Source of the DNA: Sphingopyxis sp. GW247-27LB
GTDB lineage: Bacteria > Pseudomonadota > Alphaproteobacteria > Sphingomonadales > Sphingomonadaceae
Direction of reading: 5' to 3'
NCBI RefSeq assembly: GCF_002277025.1
Contig: NZ_NIWD01000015.1
Span: 241,968-305,967, forward strand
DNA length: 64,000 nt
Both the position numbers and the translations under genes were made by a program. Of the stretch, positions 26,674-35,507 are shown in pieces. How positions within the stretch are numbered: position 1 is the first letter of the stretch; each line of letters opens with the position of its first letter. The notes below the pieces were generated by a model. The model was not told the origin of the DNA, did no database searches, and worked only from the letters and a program-made list of their open reading frames with translations.

Positions 26674-29600
26674 TCGCGAAGATCATTCGCGCCTCGGTCG
26701 CGGCGCGCGGACTTGTCGTCGCGGCGGCACTGATCCTCACGTTGCTCGGGATCGCCGCGGTACGCACGACGCCGGTCGATGCCCTGCCCGACCTGTCGGA
26801 CGTCCAGGTCATCATCCGCACGACTTATGCGGGCCAAGCGCCGCGGATCGTCGAGGACCAGGTCACCTACCCGATCACGACGACGATGCTCTCGGTGCCA
26901 GGCGCGCGTGTGGTCCGCGGCTATAGCTTCGTCGGCGACAGCTTCGTCTACGTGCTGTTCGACGACGGCACCGATCCCTATTGGGCGCGTAGCCGCGTGC
27001 TCGAATATCTGAGCCAGGTGCAAAGCCGTCTCCCCGAGGACGCACGCGCAAGCCTCGGCCCCGACGCGACCGGGGTCGGCTGGATCTATGAATATGCGCT
27101 GGTCGACAAGAGCGGCCGCCACGATCTTGCCGAGCTGCGCAGCCTCCAGGACTGGTTCCTGCGCTTCGAACTCAAGTCGGTTCCCGGCGTCGCCGAGGTC
27201 GCGAGCATCGGCGGCATGGTGCGCCAGTATCAGATCATCGTCGATCCGCAGAAGCTTGCCGCCTTCGACGTGACCGCAACCGAGGTGGCAGATGCCCTCA
27301 AGCGCGCCAACCAGGAGAGCGGCGGCGGCTCCCTCGAACTCGCCGAGGCCGAATATATCGTCCGCGCGAGCGGCTATCTGAAGTCGCTCGACGACTTCCG
27401 TTCGGTCCCCGTCCGCACCGCCGGCGGCGGACTCCCGGTGACGGTCGGCGATGTCGCGACGGTCCAGATCGGCCCCGACACAAGGCGCGGCATCGCCGAA
27501 CTCAATGGCGAGGGCGAAGTTGCGGGCGGCGTGATCGTCATGCGCGAAGGCAAGAATGCCCGCGAGGTCATCGACGGCGTCCGCGCCAAGCTCGCCGAGC
27601 TCAAGCGCAGCCTGCCGCCCGGTGTCGAGATCGTCACCACCTATGATCGCTCGGGGCTGATCGACCGCGCGGTCGACAATCTGACCTCGAAGCTCGTCGA
27701 GGAGTTCATCATCGTCGGGCTCGTCTGCGCACTGTTCCTCTGGCACGCCCGGTCGGCGCTGGTCGCGATCCTGACCCTCCCGCTCGGCATCCTCATCGCC
27801 TTCATCGTCATGCGGCTGCAGGGGCTCAACGCCAATATATTGTCGCTCGGCGGCATCGCGATCGCGGTCGGCGCGATGGTCGATGCGGCCGTGGTGATGA
27901 TCGAAAATGCCCACAAGCATCTCGAACATTGGGAACGCGATCATCCTGGCGAGGAGCTGAAAGGCGCCGTGCGCTGGCGCGTCATCACCGACGCCGCCGC
28001 AGAGGTCGGTCCGGCGCTGTTCCTCAGCCTCCTCATCATCACCTTCTCCTTCTTGCCGATCTTCACGCTCGAAGGCCAGGAAGGGCGGCTCTTCTCGCCG
28101 CTCGCCTTCACCAAAACCTATGCGATGGCGGCCGCCGCGATCCTCTCGATCACGCTCATCCCCGTGCTGATGGGCTGGCTGATCCGCGGAAAGATCCCCG
28201 CCGAACAGGCCAATCCGGTCAACCGCTGGCTGACCCGCATCTATCGCCCGGCACTCGACTGGGTGCTCGAACGGCCGAAAAAGGCGCTCCTCATCGCCGG
28301 CCTCGTCTTCGCCACCAGCCTCTGGCCGATGACCCAGATCGGCGGCGAGTTCATGCCGCAGATGCATGAGGGCGATCTCCTCTACATGCCCTCAGCGCTT
28401 CCCGGCATCTCAGCAGCGCGGGCGTCGAGCCTGCTCCAGCAGACCGATCGGCTGATCAAGACGGTGCCAGAGGTCGAAAGCGTGTTCGGCAAGGCCGGCC
28501 GCGCCGACAGTGCGACCGACCCCGCGCCCCTCGAGATGTTCGAGACGACGATCCGCTTCAAGCCGAAGGACCAGTGGCGCCCCGGCATGACCGAGGAGAA
28601 GCTGATCGAGGAGCTCGATGCGCGGGTCCGGGTTCCCGGGCTCGCCAATTTCTGGATTCCGCCGATCCGCAACCGGATCGACATGCTTGCGACCGGGATC
28701 AAAAGCCCGGTCGGCATCAAGGTCGCGGGCTCGGATCTTGCCGAGATCGACCGCACCGCGAAGCGCATCGAGGGCGTAGTCAGGACCGTCCCCGGCGTCG
28801 CCTCGGCGCTGGCCGAGCGCCTGACTGGCGGCCGTTATATCGACGTCGACATCGATCGCGCCGCCGCGGCGCGCTATGGTCTCAACGTCGCCGACGTGCA
28901 GGCGATCGTCGCGGGCGCGATCGGCGGCGAGACGATCGGCCAGACGGTCGAGGGGCTCGCGCGCTATCCGATCAGCGTCCGCTATCCACGCGAGCTGCGC
29001 GACAGCATCGGCAAGCTCGCGGCCCTTCCGATCCTGACGCCGTCGCGCCAGCAGATCACGCTCGGGACGGTGGCGAGCGTCAAGGTCAGCGACGGGCCGC
29101 CGATGCTGCGCAGCGAGAATGGCCGCCCGGTGACCTGGATCTATGTCGACAGCCGCGGCCGCGATTTGCAGGGTCTGGTGCACGACATCCAGCGGGCGAT
29201 CGCGCGCGATGTCGAGCTGCCCCCCGGCGTCAGCATCTCCTACACCGGGCAGTTCGAGTTCCTCGTTCGTGCGACCGAGCGGATGAAGGTGGTCGTGCCG
29301 GTCACGCTCGCGATCATCTTCATCCTGCTCTACCTCACCTTCCGCCGCTGGGACGAGGCGCTGCTCATCATGGCGACCTTGCCCTTTGCACTCACCGGCG
29401 GGCTCTGGCTGCTCTATCTGCTCGGTTACAACCAGTCGGTCGCGAGCGCGGTCGGGTTCATCGCTCTCGCCGGCGTCGCCGCCGAGTTCGGGGTCGTCAT
29501 GCTCATCTACCTCAAGCATGCGCTCGCCGATCGCGGCGATGGCGACATATTGGCCGCGGTTCGCGAGGGCGCGCTGCTTCGCGTCCGGCCGAAGGCGATG

Positions 29601-29804
29601 ACCGTCGCGGTGATCCTCGCGGGCCTGTTCCCGATCCTCGTCGGGACCGGCACCGGCTCCGAAGTGATGAGCCGCATCGCCGCGCCGATGATCGGCGGCA
29701 TGCTGACCGCGCCGCTGCTCTCGATGCTCATCATTCCCGCCGCCTATCTGCTGATGCGCAGGCGCGCGGCCCATCCCGTTCAACCCGAAGGAGAAATGAC
29801 ATGA
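26670..29804 (+). CDS. cusA: Cus-type heavy-metal RND pump (HME4 class)
   Basis: Proton-driven inner-membrane pump for Cu(I)/Ag(I). Seen: 1044 residues, the normal length. TM4 carries [20 protein letters not shown], the pattern of the monovalent-metal CusA class rather than the DFGxxxDG pattern of CzcA. Two large periplasmic loops and the duplicated RND layout are present. The start at 26670 overlaps the adaptor stop; the upstream extension of the frame is a shadow. It is followed at once by a CusF-like chaperone gene, again as in Cus systems. Compare the CzcA-type pump at 36660-39887. Confidence 0.95.
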   Translation: MIAKIIRASVAARGLVVAAALILTLLGIAAVRTTPVDALPDLSDVQVIIRTTYAGQAPRIVEDQVTYPITTTMLSVPGARVVRGYSFVGDSFVYVLFDDGTDPYWARSRVLEYLSQVQSRLPEDARASLGPDATGVGWIYEYALVDKSGRHDLAELRSLQDWFLRFELKSVPGVAEVASIGGMVRQYQIIVDPQKLAAFDVTATEVADALKRANQESGGGSLELAEAEYIVRASGYLKSLDDFRSVPVRTAGGGLPVTVGDVATVQIGPDTRRGIAELNGEGEVAGGVIVMREGKNAREVIDGVRAKLAELKRSLPPGVEIVTTYDRSGLIDRAVDNLTSKLVEEFIIVGLVCALFLWHARSALVAILTLPLGILIAFIVMRLQGLNANILSLGGIAIAVGAMVDAAVVMIENAHKHLEHWERDHPGEELKGAVRWRVITDAAAEVGPALFLSLLIITFSFLPIFTLEGQEGRLFSPLAFTKTYAMAAAAILSITLIPVLMGWLIRGKIPAEQANPVNRWLTRIYRPALDWVLERPKKALLIAGLVFATSLWPMTQIGGEFMPQMHEGDLLYMPSALPGISAARASSLLQQTDRLIKTVPEVESVFGKAGRADSATDPAPLEMFETTIRFKPKDQWRPGMTEEKLIEELDARVRVPGLANFWIPPIRNRIDMLATGIKSPVGIKVAGSDLAEIDRTAKRIEGVVRTVPGVASALAERLTGGRYIDVDIDRAAAARYGLNVADVQAIVAGAIGGETIGQTVEGLARYPISVRYPRELRDSIGKLAALPILTPSRQQITLGTVASVKVSDGPPMLRSENGRPVTWIYVDSRGRDLQGLVHDIQRAIARDVELPPGVSISYTGQFEFLVRATERMKVVVPVTLAIIFILLYLTFRRWDEALLIMATLPFALTGGLWLLYLLGYNQSVASAVGFIALAGVAAEFGVVMLIYLKHALADRGDGDILAAVREGALLRVRPKAMTVAVILAGLFPILVGTGTGSEVMSRIAAPMIGGMLTAPLLSMLIIPAAYLLMRRRAAHPVQPEGEMT

Positions 29805-30169
29805 AGAATTTGACCGCCATCGCACTGGGCATCGCGCTCAGCGCAGGACTTGCCGGCTGCGGCAAGCAGGGCGAAGCGCCGAAGACCGAAGAAAAGGCCG
29901 CGATGGCCGATGACGCCGGAACCATGGCGATGCCCGCCGAAACCAAACATGGCAAGGGCACGGCGACCGTGACCGCAATCGATAGCGCGAAGGGACAGGT
30001 CACGCTCGATCATGGCGCGATCGCCGAACTCGAATGGCCGCCGATGACGATGGGCTTCGCCGCAAAGCCCGAGCTGCTGAAGGACATCAAGGTCGGCGAC
30101 AAGGTCGCGTTCGAGCTCGACTGGAACGGCAAGGCCGGGACGATCACCAAGCTCGACAAGGCGCCGTAA
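29801..30169 (+). CDS. cusF: CusF-like copper-binding lipoprotein
   Basis: Periplasmic Cu(I)/Ag(I) chaperone that feeds CusB. Seen: 122 residues with a lipobox (LSAGLAGC), so unlike the soluble E. coli CusF it is probably membrane-anchored. Then a linker and a CusF domain. His71, Trp79, Met82 and Met84 have exactly the spacing of the E. coli CusF ligands His36, Trp44, Met47 and Met49. The ATG at 29801 overlaps the end of cusA and has AAGGAGAA eight bases before it. Last gene of the Cus operon, before a bidirectional hairpin. Confidence 0.93.
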   Translation: MKNLTAIALGIALSAGLAGCGKQGEAPKTEEKAAMADDAGTMAMPAETKHGKGTATVTAIDSAKGQVTLDHGAIAELEWPPMTMGFAAKPELLKDIKVGDKVAFELDWNGKAGTITKLDKAP

Positions 30170-30177
30170 GATCCGCC

Positions 30178-30211
30178 GGCGCGCGCGGCGAAGCCAGTCG
30201 TCGCGCGCGCC
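30178..30211. terminator. Bidirectional terminator hairpin between cusF and merR
   Basis: 14-bp arms (one mismatch) around a 6-nt loop, between the convergent cusF and MerR-family genes. GC-rich stem, weak T content on the right side. Confidence 0.6.
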
Positions 30212-30254
30212 AGCCCCTTCCTTCCCCGAACCCGGATGCGTCCGGTCGGATCGA

Positions 30255-30677
30255 TCAATCGGTCTGGAGCGCGAGTTCGGTGCCCGCGATCGCCTCGATC
30301 ACCCGGCATTCGGCGGCCCGGCCGCCCTCGCAGGAGGTCGCGACTTCGGTCAGCGCCGAGCGCAAGGTTTCGAGCCGCGCGATGCGGATGCCGATATCGG
30401 CAAGATGCGCGCGCGCGATCGCCGCGGCCGCGCCGCAATCGCGGTCGGGCTGATCCGAAAGCGCCAGCAGCGAGCGGATTTCGGGGATCGAAAAACCGAG
30501 CTGCCGGCCGTGGCGGACGAAGGCGAGCCGCCGAAGGTCGGCCGCATCATAGCTTCGCCGTCCCGAAGCGGTGCGCAGGGCTTCGGGCAGCAGCCCGATC
30601 TCTTCATAGAAGCGGATGGTGTTGACCTTGGTCCCGGTCTCCCGGGCAAGGTCGCCGATCGCGAGCCGCTTGGTCAT
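30255..30677 (-). CDS. MerR-family metal regulator (CadR/PbrR/ZntR type)
   Basis: Metal-responsive activator that twists its target promoter. Seen: 140 residues with a MerR helix-turn-helix (IGDLARETGTKVNTIRFYEE) and a long dimerisation helix. Cysteines are at 81, 116 and 124. The Cys81 position is the one that separates divalent-metal sensors from CueR (Ser there), and Cys116/Cys124 form the metal loop. This fits the CDF divalent-cation exporter next door. The ATG at 30677 is the conserved MerR start. It faces the exporter across an operator at 30685-30715. Confidence 0.92.
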   Translation of the reverse strand: MTKRLAIGDLARETGTKVNTIRFYEEIGLLPEALRTASGRRSYDAADLRRLAFVRHGRQLGFSIPEIRSLLALSDQPDRDCGAAAAIARAHLADIGIRIARLETLRSALTEVATSCEGGRAAECRVIEAIAGTELALQTD

Positions 30678-30684
30678 ATTATGC

Positions 30685-30715
30685 TTGATCCTCCAGTGAC
30701 TGGAGGATGTATAGG
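30685..30715 (+). promoter_or_regulatory. MerR-type promoter/operator for the CDF exporter
   Basis: A -35 TTGATC (30685-30690) and a -10 TATAGG (30710-30715) are 19 bp apart, the over-long spacer typical of MerR-controlled promoters. Inside lies a perfect inverted repeat, ATCCTCCAGT-G-ACTGGAGGAT (30688-30708). It reads toward the CDF gene, giving a leader of about 60 nt. Confidence 0.88.
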
Positions 30716-30781
30716 CGCGCCCTGTACGAAGTTGAAGGCGGCAAAGCGAAGAGCGCGCCGCCACCATGGAGTGAAGACGCG

Positions 30782-31435
30782 ATGGCGGAGGGATCCGAGA
30801 GCGGTGACGGCTGCGGATGCACGGGAGACCCGGTGCGCGCGGAAAAGGACCCCGCCTATCGCCGTGCCCTCTGGATCGTGGTTATCCTAAATCTCGGCTT
30901 CGGCGCTATCGAGATCGTCGGCGGATTCATCGCCAACAGCCAGGCGCTGAAGGCCGACTCGCTCGACTTCATCGGCGACGGCACGATCACGCTGGCCGGC
31001 CTCGTCGCGATCGGCTGGACGGCGCTCGCCCGCACCCGCATCGCTCTTGCCCAAGGCCTGTTCCTGCTGACGCTCGGGCTCGGCGTCATCGGCGTCGCGC
31101 TGTGGCGCGCCCTGACAGCGGTTCCGCCCGAAGCCGAGCTGATGGGCGGCATCGGCTTCGTTGCACTGCTCGTCAATCTCACCTCGGCGGCGGTCCTCTC
31201 GCGGTTTCGCGAAGGCGACGCCAATGTCCGCGCTGTTTGGCTGTTCAGCCGCAATGACGCGGTCGCTAATGTCGCGGTAATCATCGCTGCGGGCCTCGTC
31301 GCATGGACCGGCCAGGCCTGGCCCGACCTTGCAGTCGCCGCCATCATTGCAGCGCTTTTCCTTCATTCAGCCTATGAGATTCTGCGCAGTGCCCGGACCG
31401 AACTGCGCGAATTGTCGACTGTGACCGGGCAATAG
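30782..31435 (+). CDS. CDF-type cation efflux protein
   Basis: Inner-membrane exporter of divalent cations (Zn, Cd, Pb or Co). Seen: 217 residues with a cysteine-containing N-terminus (GDGCGCTGDP) and six hydrophobic segments. The usual TM2 HxxxD site is replaced by DSLDFIGD, and the TM5 site by SRNDAVAN. It lacks the long cytoplasmic C-terminal domain of classical CzcD, so it belongs to the short CDF subgroup. The ATG at 30782 has GGAGTGAAG before it; an earlier in-frame ATG lies inside the operator and is rejected. Controlled by the divergent MerR-type regulator. Confidence 0.85.
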   Translation: MAEGSESGDGCGCTGDPVRAEKDPAYRRALWIVVILNLGFGAIEIVGGFIANSQALKADSLDFIGDGTITLAGLVAIGWTALARTRIALAQGLFLLTLGLGVIGVALWRALTAVPPEAELMGGIGFVALLVNLTSAAVLSRFREGDANVRAVWLFSRNDAVANVAVIIAAGLVAWTGQAWPDLAVAAIIAALFLHSAYEILRSARTELRELSTVTGQ

Positions 31436-31440
31436 GACCG

Positions 31441-33384
31441 ATGCCACCCACTCGCGGCCTTCGCTTCTTGCTGGTCTTGCTTGCCGCCATTGGCAGCCTC
31501 GCCGCGCAGGGTGCGCAGGCGCGCAGCGATGCCGATGAAGTCCAGACCGTCTGGCGCCTGCTGGACTATATTGCCGTCGATTATGGCGGGGCCGTCGCGA
31601 ATGGGGAGGTAACTAGCACAGTCGAATATGCCGAGATGACGGAGTTCGCGGCCACTGTTCGCAAAGGTATCGCCGCTCTCCCGGTATCACCGGCGCGGGC
31701 TCGCCTGGTTGCCGAAGCGGGGCAACTCGAAGCGGCGATCGCGTCGAAGACCGAGCCCGGCAAGGTTGCCGGCCAAGCACGCGCACTCGCGGCGGACCTG
31801 CTTGCCGCCTATCCGGTGCCTCTCGCCCCGCGCAACGCTCCCGATCCCCGGCGCGGAGCCCAAATCTATCTCGAGAATTGCGCCAGCTGTCACGGGGTAC
31901 GAGGCGATGGCAACGGACCTCAGGCTAAGGGGCTGGACCCCGCACCCATCGATTTCACCGATGCCGCACGTGCTCGCAAGCGCAGCCTGTTCGCTCTCTA
32001 CCAGGTCATAGGCCAAGGGCTCGAGGGCACCTCCATGCCCAGCTTTGCCAATTTGCCATCGGACGATCGCTGGGCGGTGGCAGCCTATGCTGGTGGGTTT
32101 GCCTTTCGCGACATCGCGGCCGGTCAGAAATTCTGGAACCAGACTCCCGCCGCTCGCGAAATGGTCCCCGACCTGCAGGCCTTGACGAGCCTCAGCCCGG
32201 AAGCGCTTGGGCGTATGCTCGACCCCGAGAAGGCTGATGCGCTCACAGCCTATTTGCGCTCCGATCCCAAGGCATTGAGCACCGCCTCGCCCGCAACGCT
32301 CGCGGTTGCACGGGCTAAACTGGCGCAAAGCCTGGCCGCCTACCGCAAGGGAAATCGGAGCGAAGCAGCGCGTCTGGCGTTGTCCGCCTATCTTGATGGT
32401 TTTGAACCAGTCGAGCCGATTCTGACGACGCGAGATTCGGCCCTTATGGCGCAAATCGAATCCGCGATGTCCGATTACCGCGTCTCCATCACGCGAGGAA
32501 TGCCGGTCGATGCGGTCGCGGGTAAAGCCGCCGCAGTCGAAGCCCTTTTCACCGACGCAGAAGCCGCTCTGTCTCCAGATGCAGCCAGCGACGCGTCGAC
32601 CTTTGTCGGGGCGCTGACCATCTTGCTGCGCGAAGGTCTCGAAGCCCTTCTGATCATCGTGGCGATGATCGCCTTCTTGCGAAAAGCTGAACGACCCGAC
32701 GTCCTGTCCTATGTTCATGGCGGCTGGATCGCCGCCCTGGCGGCCGGCGGCGCAACCTGGGCGGTCGCGACCTATGCGATCTCGATCAGCGGCGCGAACC
32801 GCGAGTTGACCGAAGGGTTCGGCTCGCTCTTCGCCGCGGTGGTTCTGGTCTGGGTTGGCATCTGGATGCACGGCAAGTCCCATGCGGAGAGCTGGCAGCG
32901 CTATATTCGCGAAGCGATGGGCAAGGCGCTTTCGCGCCGCTCAGCCTGGTTTCTATTCGGGCTCGCCTTCCTGGTGGTCTATCGGGAAGTCTTTGAGACC
33001 ATCCTGTTTTTCGCGGCGCTTGCCGCGCAAGGAAGCCGCGGCGCAATCGCCGCCGGAGCTGGAACCGCATTGGTAATCCTCGCAGCAATCGCATGGGTCA
33101 TGCTTCGGTACAGCCGGGTCCTGCCGATCGGGAAATTTTTCGCTTATAGTTCTGCGCTGATCGCGATCCTGGCAGTCATCCTGGCTGGCAAGGGCGCGGG
33201 CGCGCTGCAGGAAGCTGGTCTCCTCGGCGTTACGCCGCTCGCCCTTGTTCCCCGGCTCCCGACGCTTGGGGTTTTTCCAACGATGGAATCCCTTTTGCTG
33301 CAGTTTTTGTCGTTGACGATTCTCTGGGCTGGTTATCGCTACAACAGCCGAAAGCACCGGCAGAACGAGGCGGCGCATGGATAA
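31441..33384 (+). CDS. Cytochrome c - FTR1 family iron permease fusion
   Basis: Predicted high-affinity iron transporter with its own electron-transfer domain. Seen: 647 residues. The order is: signal peptide; helical domain; c-type haem motif CASCH near residue 153 with an axial Met candidate (GTSMPSFANLP); long helical linker; FTR1 permease half with REGLE (LLREGLEALL, near residue 400) and the second E-motif YREVFET. About seven transmembrane helices follow the haem domain. In FTR1 systems oxidation of Fe(II) is coupled to uptake; here the haem domain may supply that step. It lies six bases after the CDF gene. Confidence 0.9.
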   Translation: MPPTRGLRFLLVLLAAIGSLAAQGAQARSDADEVQTVWRLLDYIAVDYGGAVANGEVTSTVEYAEMTEFAATVRKGIAALPVSPARARLVAEAGQLEAAIASKTEPGKVAGQARALAADLLAAYPVPLAPRNAPDPRRGAQIYLENCASCHGVRGDGNGPQAKGLDPAPIDFTDAARARKRSLFALYQVIGQGLEGTSMPSFANLPSDDRWAVAAYAGGFAFRDIAAGQKFWNQTPAAREMVPDLQALTSLSPEALGRMLDPEKADALTAYLRSDPKALSTASPATLAVARAKLAQSLAAYRKGNRSEAARLALSAYLDGFEPVEPILTTRDSALMAQIESAMSDYRVSITRGMPVDAVAGKAAAVEALFTDAEAALSPDAASDASTFVGALTILLREGLEALLIIVAMIAFLRKAERPDVLSYVHGGWIAALAAGGATWAVATYAISISGANRELTEGFGSLFAAVVLVWVGIWMHGKSHAESWQRYIREAMGKALSRRSAWFLFGLAFLVVYREVFETILFFAALAAQGSRGAIAAGAGTALVILAAIAWVMLRYSRVLPIGKFFAYSSALIAILAVILAGKGAGALQEAGLLGVTPLALVPRLPTLGVFPTMESLLLQFLSLTILWAGYRYNSRKHRQNEAAHG

Positions 33385-33461
33385 CGGTGCGGCAATCGTC
33401 AGCAAATGCCATCACAAGGAGACGTGTCGGCGTCAGGCATTGCGCGCTCGTAAGGGACTCG

Positions 33462-33840
33462 ATGACTTCGGCAAGACGTCAACGGCCCGAGATTCTGCTT
33501 GCCTTTGAAACGGATCGGTTTCGTTTCGCCAAGCAGGCGATGGACCAGCCGTCCGGGTGGCGTGCGCTGGAGCGCGCGCATATCATCGCCCAGCCCTACT
33601 TTGCGCCCCATCTGGTCACGGAATGGTGGAGGGCTCTCTTCGCCTTGGTGCTCCGAGATTGGCGCGAGGTGGCGGGTCAGCTTTTCGATGCTCGCCCTGG
33701 TCCCCATGGGTTCGCTTACGGGCCGACTGCCTGCGGGAAATAGGGGGCGGGCCCGGGTCAGCGCGTTCTTGCCCATGGCAATTCCATCCGATCTGGCCGC
33801 CGCGATGTCATGCGGCGACGATCGGCTTAAGAGCCGGTAA
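33462..33840 (+). pseudogene. DUF3703 protein gene, frameshifted
   Basis: DUF3703 proteins are short and of unknown role, often near metal efflux genes. Seen: from the ATG at 33462 (AAGGGA upstream) one frame encodes the N-terminal two thirds (GWRALERAHIIAQPYFAPHL, TEWWRALFALVLRDWREVAG). After about 33690 the family-like continuation (LVPMGSLTGRLPAGN, RVSAFLPMAIP) is in the +1 frame, ending at the stop at 33840. The first frame alone stops at 33743. One extra base near 33688-33700 explains it: a real mutation, an assembly error or, less likely, a programmed shift. Confidence 0.72.
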
Positions 33841-33848
33841 GGGACTTT

Positions 33849-34169
33849 ATGGCTGGTGCAATGATGCGATTGCTGGTGATTGTGGGCGTGCTGCTTTGTA
33901 CGTTGCAATTCTGCGAGCCCGCGTCCGCCCACACTGCCGATCAAGGCGCCGCCTATTCGCTGGGTCAGGACAGCGATGAGCGACGGCCAAGCGAGCCGGC
34001 GAAAAAGGTCGCCCATAGCGGTCACGATCATTGTTGCATTGCATCGGACCAGCACCAAGTCGCCAGCACGGCTCAGCTTGCTCCGGCCAGCGAACCGCCA
34101 TTTTCAGCGACGGTCGTGCAACGACCGTCGCGGGTGCTGCCTCCCTTGCTCGATCCACCTCTCGCCTGA
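33849..34169 (+). CDS. Small exported His/Cys protein ahead of the Czc operon
   Basis: Unassigned. Seen: 106 residues with a signal peptide (MMRLLVIVGVLLCTLQFCEPASA) and a central metal-ligand patch HSGHDHCCIASDQHQ. The tail is Pro-rich. Starts at 33849 and 33861 are both possible; GGGA lies about eight bases before the first. Small His-rich proteins in this position are common just before czcCBA genes and are thought to buffer metal in the periplasm. A short hairpin (34183-34202) separates it from czcC. Confidence 0.65.
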   Translation: MAGAMMRLLVIVGVLLCTLQFCEPASAHTADQGAAYSLGQDSDERRPSEPAKKVAHSGHDHCCIASDQHQVASTAQLAPASEPPFSATVVQRPSRVLPPLLDPPLA

Positions 34170-34182
34170 CCCCTTGACGCAC

Positions 34183-34202
34183 TCGCCGCTTTCCCGCGGC
34201 GA
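34183..34202 (+). terminator. Short hairpin before czcC
   Basis: Perfect 7-bp stem (TCGCCGC / GCGGCGA) with a 6-nt loop between the small His/Cys gene and czcC. No T run; weak terminator or processing site at most. Confidence 0.3.
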
Positions 34203-34231
34203 TCTCTCCGATCAATCGAGGATGGATCTTT

Positions 34232-35503
34232 ATGTTCAGGTACGTTGCTGCCCTCGTGGCAGCCACATCGTGCGTCGCAATCGCGCATGCACAGGAGGCC
34301 GGCACCGAAAGCCGGCAGATATCAGGCCCGCTCCTGACGCTCGACGAGGCGGTCGCGCTCGCGGGTGGTAGCGCGCCCGCGGCGGAAGCGGCGGCGGCGA
34401 ATGTCGATGCCGCGAATGCCGCGCGGCGCGTAGCGGGTCTCAGGCCAAACCCCGCTCTCTCGGTCGAAGTCGAGAATTTCGTCGGCACTGGCCCCTATAA
34501 TGGCGTCAAGGGCGCCGATGTGACGGCCAGCATCGCCATCCCGCTCGAACTCGGCGGCAAGCGGCAAGCCCGGATCGCGGTCGCCGATGCGGCGGCGCTC
34601 CGTGCGCAAATCGCACAGGCAATCGCAGAGGCCGACATCCGCTTGCAGGTGACCGAGCTTTATATCCAGGCCTCAGCCGCCGAAGTGCGCGTCGCGATTG
34701 CCGAGGACCAATATCGTATTGCCGGGGATACGGCGCGCGCCGCTACCATAAGAGTGCAGGCCGGGCGCGCCTCACCGCTCGAACAGGAACGCGCCGAAGT
34801 CGCGCGCCTGACGGCGGAAGCCGAGGCCAAGAAAGCACGCCGGCTCGCCGATGCCGCGCGCGGCAATCTCGCGCGCCGCATCGGCCGCCCGATCGCCGGC
34901 CCGCTCGATATCGCGGTGCTCGGCGGACCCGGCGCCGGGACGATGGGGCCACCGCGGCCGACCTCGGCGGCGGGAACGCTCGCGCTGGCGGCGGCCGACG
35001 TCGACCTCGCCACCGCCGATGCCGGCGTCGAGCTGGCACGTTCGCAGCGCGTGCCCGATCTCACCGTCGGCCCGGGCATTCGCCGGCTGGAGGCGACCAA
35101 TGATGTCGCGGCGGTGTTCAGCGTCTCGGTGCCGCTGCCGCTGTTCAACAACGGCCGCGCCGCGGTCGACCAGGCGAATGCCGAACGGCGGCGCGCCGAT
35201 GCCGAGCGCCGCGTCACCGCGCTCGATGTCGAGCAACAGATCAGCGACGCCGAAGTCGAGGCCGCCAACGCGGCGGCCGCGGCACGCGTGGCCAGCGGCC
35301 CCGCTCTGTCCTCCGCGATGGAGGCCGCGCGGATCGCGCGCATCGGCTACCGCGAGGGCAAATTCGGACAGCTCGAACTGCTCGATGCCGAACGGACGCT
35401 GACCGAGATGCGCTCCGCGTCGATCGATGCCCTCGCCTCCTATCAACTCGCCAAGGCCCGGTTGGAACGCCTCACGGCTCCCGCGCCGCTCGAAGGAAAT
35501 TGA
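34232..35503 (+). CDS. czcC: CzcC-type outer-membrane efflux channel
   Basis: Outer-membrane duct for the CzcBA pump. Seen: 423 residues with a signal peptide (YVAALVAATSCVAIAHA) and two outer-membrane-efflux repeats with long Ala-rich coiled-coil helices. The first repeat begins LLTLDEAVALAGG, and NPALSVEVENF is the usual strand after it. The ATG at 34232 follows a weak GGATC-type site. czcB begins four bases after its stop, so the three genes form one operon. Confidence 0.92.
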   Translation: MFRYVAALVAATSCVAIAHAQEAGTESRQISGPLLTLDEAVALAGGSAPAAEAAAANVDAANAARRVAGLRPNPALSVEVENFVGTGPYNGVKGADVTASIAIPLELGGKRQARIAVADAAALRAQIAQAIAEADIRLQVTELYIQASAAEVRVAIAEDQYRIAGDTARAATIRVQAGRASPLEQERAEVARLTAEAEAKKARRLADAARGNLARRIGRPIAGPLDIAVLGGPGAGTMGPPRPTSAAGTLALAAADVDLATADAGVELARSQRVPDLTVGPGIRRLEATNDVAAVFSVSVPLPLFNNGRAAVDQANAERRRADAERRVTALDVEQQISDAEVEAANAAAAARVASGPALSSAMEAARIARIGYREGKFGQLELLDAERTLTEMRSASIDALASYQLAKARLERLTAPAPLEGN

Positions 35504-35507
35504 TCCC

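Noticed and set aside
28365-28397. TGAGGG and CCCTCA inside cusA
   Set aside because: Neither is followed by CGTA at the right distance, and both lie in the middle of a gene.
28574-29800. Long plus-strand frame ahead of cusF
   Set aside because: Out-of-frame shadow of cusA; only the last 122 codons from the ATG at 29801 are a real gene.
33399-34058. Minus-strand 219-codon frame over the DUF3703 and His/Cys genes
   Set aside because: No motifs; the plus-strand frames match known family patterns, including the DUF3703 halves.
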